A stretch of DNA of 5,268 nt from CAYQUC01 sp964514215. GTDB lineage: Bacteria > Pseudomonadota > Gammaproteobacteria > UBA6429 > Thiohalophilaceae. Position 1 is the stretch's first letter. Each line of letters opens with the position of its first letter. Positions 1-5,268 of the stretch are shown here, in pieces. The notes beneath the pieces were generated by a model. It had not been told where the DNA came from and ran no database searches. It saw only the letters and a list, made by a program, of their open reading frames with translations. A program made the position numbers and the translations under genes. The stretch is from positions 1-5,268 of the forward strand of contig CAZEPW010000101.1 in NCBI GenBank assembly GCA_964514215.1, read 5' to 3'.

Positions 1-548
1 GTGGTCAGGGGCAGGTGAGTTTAATTGGTAATGTGAGTTACACCATTGGTGGGGGAACGATCCCAGATGCAGTAACCACCACACCACCTCTCACACCACA
101 AACCATAGATGAAATCGAAGATGAAACTTTTTTCGAATCGAAATTTGTTATTCAAGATATCCCTGGAGAAGACGGTTTACCCTTAGTTGAAACTTCTTGG
201 AAGTTAATGTTTGCAGGCAAAGTTATTGAGCAAGGTGAAACTAATGATGAAGGCGAGGTAATATTAACAAAAAAATTAAATCCAAGTCGGCTTTATACCT
301 TGAAATATCCAGGTAATTCAATTGATATTAAGCCCATTCGCAAAGATGACATTCAACCAGACGACAGTAATATCGGGATTCAAACTCGACTTCAAATGTT
401 GGGATTTAATGTTGGTACGTTGGATGGTGATATTGGAGAAAGAACCAAGTCGGCACTTGCAGAGTTTCAAATACAGCATGATTTAAAAACTGACGGTTCA
501 GACGATCAAAAAGCAAGTTTAAAAATAAAATCGTTATTAGGCTTATAA
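1..548 (+). CDS. C-terminal part of probable VgrG spike or VgrG-linked protein with peptidoglycan-binding domain (5' partial)
   Basis: The frame is open to the left edge (GQGQ precedes the GTG at 15), so I read this as the end of a longer gene. A GTG start at 15 is possible, but the only purine-rich stretch upstream sits just 3 bases away, too close for a good ribosome site. Counting from that GTG (177 residues), residues 1-20 are a glycine-rich, beta-like stretch ending in IGGG. Residues 20-33 are a Thr/Pro linker. Residues about 41-100 look like the small beta-sandwich found after the spike of many VgrG proteins, with the pattern FVIQD, then GxVIEQGETNDEGEV. Residues about 119-177 match the PG_binding_1 type (IQTRLQMLGFNVGTLDGDIG, then T.SALAEFQ). 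In a T6SS spike such a tail could load the adjacent lipase or engage cell wall; that role is inferred. The stop lies 23 bases before the lipase start, which suggests one operon. The peptidoglycan-binding call is firm; VgrG identity is likely but needs the upstream sequence. Confidence 0.8.
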   Translation, partial: GQGQVSLIGNVSYTIGGGTIPDAVTTTPPLTPQTIDEIEDETFFESKFVIQDIPGEDGLPLVETSWKLMFAGKVIEQGETNDEGEVILTKKLNPSRLYTLKYPGNSIDIKPIRKDDIQPDDSNIGIQTRLQMLGFNVGTLDGDIGERTKSALAEFQIQHDLKTDGSDDQKASLKIKSLLGL

Positions 549-557
549 TTTAATTTT

Positions 558-563
558 AAAGAG
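558..563 (+). promoter_or_regulatory. Ribosome binding site of the phospholipase D gene
   Basis: AAAGAG lies 8 bases before the ATG at 572, in the 23-base gap after the preceding stop. It supports this ATG as the start. No promoter is visible in the gap, so the gene is probably transcribed with the gene upstream. Confidence 0.6.
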
Positions 564-571
564 AAAACAAC

Positions 572-2674
572 ATGATTGACTATAACCATAATTGCAAATT
601 ACAAGCTGTTGAAGACATCACAAGTAAAATAGCGCATTCAGTATTCGCAACTCAAATAAATTCTGGCACAGCAATTACTCAACCACAGAAAAAGAATCTT
701 GCGAAGTCTTATGTTAATGGCGATAAGTACATGGAAGAATTATCGGAACATATGCTGAGTTTAACAGCAGGTAGTTTTCTTTACATTTCAGATTGGGCGA
801 TGGACTTAGCTATTCATTTAAAACGTAAAGGTAGTTTAATTGAAGATGATCGCTTAGTAAATTTATTGGCGACTGTTGCAAAAAATGACGTACAAATACG
901 TGTATTACTATGGGATGAACCTCCCTTCCCAGGGTTGAATACAAAAGATGTTGAAACAGAAGCTGTTCTTGAAAGCATATTGGGTAATAATTCGCAATTT
1001 GCAAATCACATTCGAGTTATCCGTCACCGTCCCTCGATGACAAGCACTCATCATCAAAAATTTGTGGTATCGGGTAATTCACGTTCAAAAAAATTAGTTG
1101 CATTTCTTGGTGGCTTAGATTTAACATGGGGGCGTTGGGATAATGCACAGCACCCTTTAGTTGACCAAAAAAGCGAACTATTTATTGGTGATGATTATTA
1201 TAACCCCTGTATTTACAATGTAGATTCAAACGACATCGACCGCAATAAACACCCACGTATGCCTTGGCACGATGTTCACATGAAAATAGAAGGGCCGGCA
1301 GCACGCGATGTAGAACGAAATTTTGTACAGCGATGGAACTCTCATCTTAAATCGTTTAACTATACTTACGCCAGTGATTTTCAAAATACCCTAAAGTATT
1401 TACCAATTCATGTTCCTAAGCTAAGAAAGAAACAAGGCGAAAATGGCGAAGATCATGAAGAACGCGTTTTTGCTTATACAAAATATCGAAAGGAAGATCC
1501 TTATGTCGAATATGATGATGAAGAATTTCATGAACGGGATACAACTGGTTTATACGAATTAAAAGAAGCTAAACTTAATGTTTCATCGTTTGAAGTTAAT
1601 ACAAACGGTAAACAAACAGTGCAAATCATAAGAACCATGAATGAAAATGCAGGTTTAAAGGACGATAAAAAAGAAACCAGTATCCATGAAGCTTTTATCA
1701 AAGCCATTAAAGGCTCCCAGCATTATATATTTATTGAAAGCCAATATTTAATTGGTTCCTTTAGCCAAAATGCTAATAATTTAATATTTGAAGCAATAAC
1801 AGAACGAATTATAAAAGCCCATAAAGACGGTGATGTGTTTCGTGTTTATATTATTTTTCCTGTGCAACCCGATAGCAGTCTTGATGATGCATCAATGCGA
1901 GAGTTTATGTTTTGGCAGTGGCAAACGATTCATAGAAAACAAGGCATGGCATTCACAAACGCAGAAGATGAAGAAGATGTTGCTATGTGGGAGTTAGATC
2001 AAATTGCAGGTCATTTTGGTGGTATGTTTGGAAGGTTAAAACAAGTTATGCCATTCAAAGATATTGATAAATATCTAAATATTTTTAATTTACGAAACTA
2101 CGGTGAAATAAAAGGTAGAAATGGAGAAAAAGATAAATTAGTAACAGAACAAATTTACGTTCATGCAAAAATGATGATTGTTGATGACCGAATCGCTATA
2201 ATTGGGACTGCAAACTTAAATGATCGAAGTTTACTAGGTGATATGGATTCAGAAATGGCGGCAGTTATAATTGATCATGAAACTGAAATAAGTGTTATGA
2301 ATGGAAAAAAATGTCATGTTAGGAAGTTTGCACGAGATCTGAGAATTAAACTTTGGAGTGAACACTTAGGATTAATCAGCGATGAAGAAAGAGCTAAAAT
2401 ATTAGACCCAATAAGCGATAATGCTCATGATACTATCTTAAATAGGGCTAAAGAAAACACTATTAATTTTGAAACTATATTTCCTGGCATACCGAGTAAT
2501 AAATATTCAACAATTAAAGCTCAAATTAAAGCTCTAAATTCAGATATGAAAAATAATAATTCAATTATTCAAGCGAAAAAAATTAAAGGGTATTTAGTAC
2601 AGTTTCCTTTACTTTGGTTATGGAAAGAAACAGGGATTTCAAACTCTTGGCGCCCAAACTCTTTTTATTCTTAA
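572..2674 (+). CDS. Phospholipase D family protein, probable T6SS lipase effector (Tle5/PldA-PldB type)
   Basis: This 700-residue protein has two phospholipase D lobes, close in length to Pseudomonas aeruginosa PldA. Lobe 1 has the opening strand SFLYISDW (68-75), the HHQK catalytic motif (160-163), FLGGLDLTWGRWD (178-190) and PWHDVHMKIEGPA (231-243). These are close to the conserved blocks of eukaryotic and Tle5 phospholipases. Lobe 2 has IFIESQYL (386-393), a FWQWQTIHR block, then the intact motif HAKMMIVD (531-538) followed by IIGTANLNDRS (543-553) and SEMA. The C-terminus GYLVQFPL also fits the family. A charged insert of Lys/Glu/Asp lies at about 283-330. There is no signal peptide or membrane segment, as expected for a protein delivered by a T6SS spike. 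Family members hydrolyse phospholipid headgroups through a phosphohistidine intermediate. In motif 1 the usual Asp is replaced by Gly168; catalytic His161 and Lys163 remain. The gene is intact. Effector status is inferred from the family, the spike-like neighbour and the downstream lipoproteins. Confidence 0.92.
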   Translation: MIDYNHNCKLQAVEDITSKIAHSVFATQINSGTAITQPQKKNLAKSYVNGDKYMEELSEHMLSLTAGSFLYISDWAMDLAIHLKRKGSLIEDDRLVNLLATVAKNDVQIRVLLWDEPPFPGLNTKDVETEAVLESILGNNSQFANHIRVIRHRPSMTSTHHQKFVVSGNSRSKKLVAFLGGLDLTWGRWDNAQHPLVDQKSELFIGDDYYNPCIYNVDSNDIDRNKHPRMPWHDVHMKIEGPAARDVERNFVQRWNSHLKSFNYTYASDFQNTLKYLPIHVPKLRKKQGENGEDHEERVFAYTKYRKEDPYVEYDDEEFHERDTTGLYELKEAKLNVSSFEVNTNGKQTVQIIRTMNENAGLKDDKKETSIHEAFIKAIKGSQHYIFIESQYLIGSFSQNANNLIFEAITERIIKAHKDGDVFRVYIIFPVQPDSSLDDASMREFMFWQWQTIHRKQGMAFTNAEDEEDVAMWELDQIAGHFGGMFGRLKQVMPFKDIDKYLNIFNLRNYGEIKGRNGEKDKLVTEQIYVHAKMMIVDDRIAIIGTANLNDRSLLGDMDSEMAAVIIDHETEISVMNGKKCHVRKFARDLRIKLWSEHLGLISDEERAKILDPISDNAHDTILNRAKENTINFETIFPGIPSNKYSTIKAQIKALNSDMKNNNSIIQAKKIKGYLVQFPLLWLWKETGISNSWRPNSFYS

Positions 2675-2691
2675 TAATGAAGTTTAAATTT

Positions 2692-2697
2692 TTTAGG
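2692..2697 (+). promoter_or_regulatory. Weak ribosome-binding-like TTTAGG before the first HEAT lipoprotein
   Basis: TTTAGG lies 14 bases before the ATG at 2712. The same TTTAGG occurs 12 bases before the ATG at 4449 of the second copy, in otherwise diverged sequence. That supports equivalent starts for the two paralogues. The spacing is longer than ideal, so translation may be weak, or the second ATG at 2733 may be used. Confidence 0.35.
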
Positions 2698-2711
2698 TAA
2701 ATACTTAGTAA

Positions 2712-4329
2712 ATGAACATAAGAACTATATCAATGAAATTACTGCTCATAGTAACGTTAATATTTACTGTTAGTTGCACTTTATCCAATCAATATGATCA
2801 AACTCAACTCGAAACAGTAAAAAACAAAAATACTGATGAAAAAATTAAAACATACTTCTATTTACTGTCAAATATTAGTGATGATGACATCAGTCGAACA
2901 TTTGAGTTACCCACAAGCAAACGCTTTGAATGCGCTTGAAGCGATTAAAGATAAAAAATACATTTCAACCTTTGTAAAAGCATTAGATAATGATTCACCG
3001 GTTATTCGACAGGCTGCTATCAGTTAAATGAAAAGTTACGAATACAAGCTTTCTATTCCCAAGTTGATATCAATCATGAAAGATGATGCCGTTCAACAAA
3101 TCCAGTTTGATGCCATGGATGCTCTAGGATGGTTAAATGCTAAGTCTGCATGTAATGATTTAGTGCTTTTAACTAAACAACACAAAAAAAGAATATTAAT
3201 ATCTAGAGCATTAACAGCGCTTACTGATATTAAATGCATTCAGGCTAAAACAATTTTATTGGCTTATTTTGAGTCAGGAGTGATAAATAAACTAGGCCCT
3301 TATTTAACTAACACCATCTATACTGTATTACCAAAATTAAAGACTCCTGAATTTATCCCCTATCTCGAAAAACTAACACTAAAAAACAACGAGCCAAATC
3401 TAACAGTACTTTCCGCGTTGCAAAAAATTGGAGGTCCTAAAGTTGTATCATTTCTTGAAAGTGAATTAACTGGTAAGAAAAGTCAAAATTACAAACTTGA
3501 AATTGTTCAATATTTATTAAAGTTCAATACTAAAAAAACTGATATAGTAATTTTTGATTATATTGATAATGAACAAGATTCAGAAGTAAGACGTTTAATT
3601 TATTCTGTGATACAACGTAAATATTTTGATATTAATCGAAGGCTTAAATTTTCAAGGCGGTTACTTAATAATTACTCAAAGGAAACCAATAATGAAACAA
3701 AATATAAAATTGCTTACCTTTTAGAAAATACCATTCAGAAAAAAGATATAAATAAAATAAAAAACATTATAAATACAGAAAAAAACTCTAATAGTAAGTG
3801 CAGATTAATACACAATTTTAGTTTGATAGCTACAATAAAACATTATGAATACATGTTAAAATTTGACTCTCTAATTTATCCATTGTCGTGTCGTATACCC
3901 GTTATAAAATATTTTGGTAATTTAAAAAACTCGAAAGTTAACAAATATTTGAATTTGAAATATAAATCTGAAAAATTATTGAAATATACCTATTTACACG
4001 CTATTGGAAAATATCCATCGCCCAATAATAAATCATTACTTTTGAAAATAATTGCTAACAAATCGGCTGATGGTAGAAGAACTGCCGCATCGGTTTTACC
4101 AAATCAAAATATTGAGCATGATTGGAAAATCATAAAAAAAATATTTTTATATAATAATGATGATTATGCCATTAAAAAATATTTATTAAATTCTATTGCT
4201 CTTTTTAATCATGATGATGCTATTAACGTTTTAAAAACAGCATTAAAAAACTTTAATATTAGAGAAAAAGTAACAAGCATACTCCAGAAGAAAGGTTATT
4301 CATACAAACAAATTCAATCCTTTTTATAA
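2712..4329 (+). pseudogene. HEAT-repeat lipoprotein, probable immunity protein to the upstream lipase; frameshifted and with an internal stop (copy 1)
   Basis: The piece from 2712 encodes a short lipoprotein signal (Lys, then LLLIVTLIF, ending TVSC, with Cys22 as the lipid site). It continues as QYDQTQLETVKNKNTDEK and ends prematurely at 2937-2939. The homologous reading continues one base over, crossing most plausibly near 2890-2910, as YPQANALNALEAIKDKKY. It meets TAA at 3025-3027 and stays open from the ATG at 3028 to 4329 (433 residues). Removing one base and reading the TAA as an amino acid (for example CAA) would give one protein of about 538 residues. Beyond the signal it is helical HEAT-like repeats, such as STFVKALDNDSPVIRQAAIS and LISIMKDDAVQQIQFDAMDA. 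It starts 37 bases after the lipase stop, which fits a cognate periplasmic, outer-membrane-anchored immunity protein. The 433-residue remainder might be made by reinitiation at the adjacent TAAATG, but it would lack the export signal. The family has no known function that I recognise; the immunity role is inference. Confidence 0.75.
2788..3203 (+). repeat. Near-identical duplicated tract, first copy (416 bp; partner at 4554-4969)
   Basis: This segment matches 4554-4969 at a constant offset of 1766 with two mismatches (2815 C/T and 2819 A/T). The last 384 bases (2820-3203) are identical. The match stops abruptly: from 3204 on the two copies differ at about one base in four. Just upstream, the codons after the lipoprotein Cys also differ (TLSN against SISD). 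It covers the N-terminal HEAT region and contains both the frameshift and the TAA. Confidence 0.95.
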
Positions 4330-4448
4330 ATATAATTAAGGTGATTTGATTGTTATTTTCGATTAAAAGCAACCTGTTTGGTAAATGAGAGATCCAGAAC
4401 ACCATAAATTTACGAGTATTTTATAAGCAATTTAGGATTTATAATTAA
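4330..4448 (+). other. AT-rich spacer between the two immunity-like copies
   Basis: I see no gene, convincing terminator hairpin or promoter in this stretch. A TATAAT at 4440-4445 lies too close to the ATG at 4449 and has no partner box at a proper distance. The only element with support is TTTAGG at 4431-4436, which is shared with the first copy. Confidence 0.5.
4431..4436 (+). promoter_or_regulatory. Weak ribosome-binding-like TTTAGG before the second HEAT lipoprotein
   Basis: This is the counterpart of the site at 2692-2697, 12 bases before ATG 4449. Its conservation in diverged surroundings is the main reason for choosing ATG 4449, rather than TTG 4479, as the original start. Confidence 0.35.
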
Positions 4449-4490
4449 ATGGTACACATCAATAATTCAATTTTAAGTTTGAAACACATT

Positions 4491-4513
4491 ACTACTTTAC
4501 TACTTTACTACTA
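4491..4513 (+). repeat. 8-bp tandem repeat (ACTACTTT, two full units plus ACTACTA) inside the signal peptide of copy 2
   Basis: Two full ACTACTTT units (4491-4498 and 4499-4506) are followed by a partial one. Because 8 is not a multiple of 3, each unit gained or lost changes the frame. One unit fewer fuses ATG 4449 in frame with the hydrophobic segment and lipobox Cys (codon 4541-4543). Copy 1 has no such repeat. This is compatible with slipped-strand mutation; whether it switches repeatedly is unknown. Confidence 0.85.
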
Positions 4514-4553
4514 TGTGCAGTTTATTTTTCAACCATCAGTTGTTCTATTTCAG

Positions 4554-4969
4554 ATCAATATGATCAAACTCAACTCGAAATAGTTAAAAACAAAAATACT
4601 GATGAAAAAATTAAAACATACTTCTATTTACTGTCAAATATTAGTGATGATGACATCAGTCGAACATTTGAGTTACCCACAAGCAAACGCTTTGAATGCG
4701 CTTGAAGCGATTAAAGATAAAAAATACATTTCAACCTTTGTAAAAGCATTAGATAATGATTCACCGGTTATTCGACAGGCTGCTATCAGTTAAATGAAAA
4801 GTTACGAATACAAGCTTTCTATTCCCAAGTTGATATCAATCATGAAAGATGATGCCGTTCAACAAATCCAGTTTGATGCCATGGATGCTCTAGGATGGTT
4901 AAATGCTAAGTCTGCATGTAATGATTTAGTGCTTTTAACTAAACAACACAAAAAAAGAATATTAATATC
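4554..4969 (+). repeat. Near-identical duplicated tract, second copy (416 bp; partner at 2788-3203)
   Basis: This is the partner of the tract at 2788-3203. The stretch 4586-4969 is identical to 2820-3203 base for base, including the frameshift and the TAA followed directly by ATG. Flanks on both sides are clearly diverged, so this is a patch of homogenised sequence inside an older tandem duplication and not a fresh duplication of a whole gene. Confidence 0.95.
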
Positions 4970-5268
4970 AAGGGCGTTAACTACCCTTACTGACATAAAA
5001 TGTTCTCAAGCAAAACCTATTTTATTAGCATATTTTGAGTCAGGAAAAATTAATAAAACGGGGCCATACTTAACAAATACGATATTTACAGAAATCGCAA
5101 GATTAAAATCAACTACCTTTATACCTTATTTAACTAAATTAACAATTAAAAATAATGAAACTAACATTTCTGTTCTTATTACATTGCAAAAAATTGGAGG
5201 CGAGAAAGTTATCTCATTTCTTAAATCAGAGTTAAATAATAGTAATAATGATAGTTATAAAAACGAAC

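Larger units (their letters stand above)
4449..5268 (+). pseudogene. Second HEAT-repeat lipoprotein paralogue, probable immunity gene; three lesions, 3' partial (copy 2)
   Basis: From ATG 4449 the frame reads MVHINNSILSLKHITTLL. It then passes an extra 8-bp repeat unit (4491-4513), leaves the lipoprotein frame and stops at TAG 4581-4583. With one unit removed it reads on as LLCAVYFSTISC-SISDQYDQTQLEIVKNKN, a full lipoprotein signal with Cys and a mature start parallel to copy 1 (TVSC-TLSNQYDQTQLETVKNKN). Further on it carries the same frameshift as copy 1 and the same TAA (4791-4793). It is then open from ATG 4794 to the window edge, about 158 codons. After position 4969 it diverges from copy 1 at DNA level but keeps the HEAT-like protein pattern (LLAYFESGKINKTGPYLTNT against LLAYFESGVINKLGPYLTNT). 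Many changes fall at third codon positions, so both copies were probably under selection as proteins before the lesions. The 3' end is outside the window. Confidence 0.75.

Noticed and set aside
810..1004. Open frame of 64 codons on the minus strand
   Set aside because: It lies wholly inside the phospholipase D gene in a region where the + strand encodes conserved family sequence, and it resembles no known protein.
2880..2939. Programmed frameshifting to join the two frames of the lipoprotein
   Set aside because: I see no slippery heptamer, stimulator structure or internal Shine-Dalgarno arrangement, and an in-frame TAA follows anyway. Shared presence in both copies is explained by the identical tract.
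2836..3027. 63-codon frame (and its identical twin at 4602-4793) as an independent small gene
   Set aside because: It is the middle fragment of the broken HEAT lipoprotein. Only its second half shows the HEAT pattern, and it has no ribosome site of its own.
4440..4445. TATAAT as a -10 promoter box for copy 2
   Set aside because: It lies between the presumed ribosome site and the ATG and has no -35 box at a normal distance. Such words are common in sequence this AT-rich.
4479..4481. TTG as the start of copy 2
   Set aside because: It is in the same frame as ATG 4449, which has the TTTAGG site shared with copy 1; TTG has no clear ribosome site.
2785..4975. The duplicated tract as an insertion sequence or other mobile element
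   Set aside because: There are no terminal inverted repeats, target duplications or transposase. The tract lies in frame-equivalent positions of two homologous genes, so paralogue recombination explains it better.

Overview
The window looks like the downstream end of a type VI secretion (T6SS) effector island from an AT-rich gammaproteobacterium. A marine or cold-water genus such as Pseudoalteromonas, Shewanella, Colwellia or Vibrio relatives would fit. This placement rests on low GC, codon choice and gene content only, so the genus is a guess. All genes are on the + strand.

Layout. (1) Positions 1-548 hold the 3' end of an open frame that runs in from the left edge. It carries a beta-sandwich-like segment and a C-terminal peptidoglycan-binding repeat, and is most likely the tail of a VgrG spike protein or a VgrG-linked adaptor. 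(2) Positions 572-2674 hold an intact 700-residue phospholipase D of the bacterial PldA/PldB (Tle5) kind, the presumed toxic cargo. (3) Positions 2712-4329 hold a HEAT-repeat lipoprotein, the presumed immunity protein. It is broken by a one-base frameshift and an in-frame TAA. (4) Positions 4330-4448 are a short AT-rich spacer with nothing recognisable. (5) Positions 4449-5268 hold a second, paralogous HEAT-repeat lipoprotein that runs off the right edge. It is broken by the same frameshift and the same TAA, and also by an extra 8-bp repeat unit in its signal peptide.

How they would work together. The spike delivers the phospholipase into the envelope of a neighbouring cell. The membrane-anchored periplasmic HEAT lipoproteins would protect the producer and its kin. 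The order spike tail, lipase, tandem immunity paralogues matches known Tle5 loci, but the immunity role is inferred from position and the lipoprotein signal, not from a recognised immunity family.

The most interesting signal is in the immunity pair. The two copies are identical over 384 bp (416 bp with two mismatches), yet differ at about one base in four immediately after that tract and heavily just before it. The tract contains both shared lesions. This looks like recent gene conversion or recombination that spread, or fixed, a broken segment across both immunity copies beside an intact lipase. Assembly collapse of paralogues is the main artefact to exclude.
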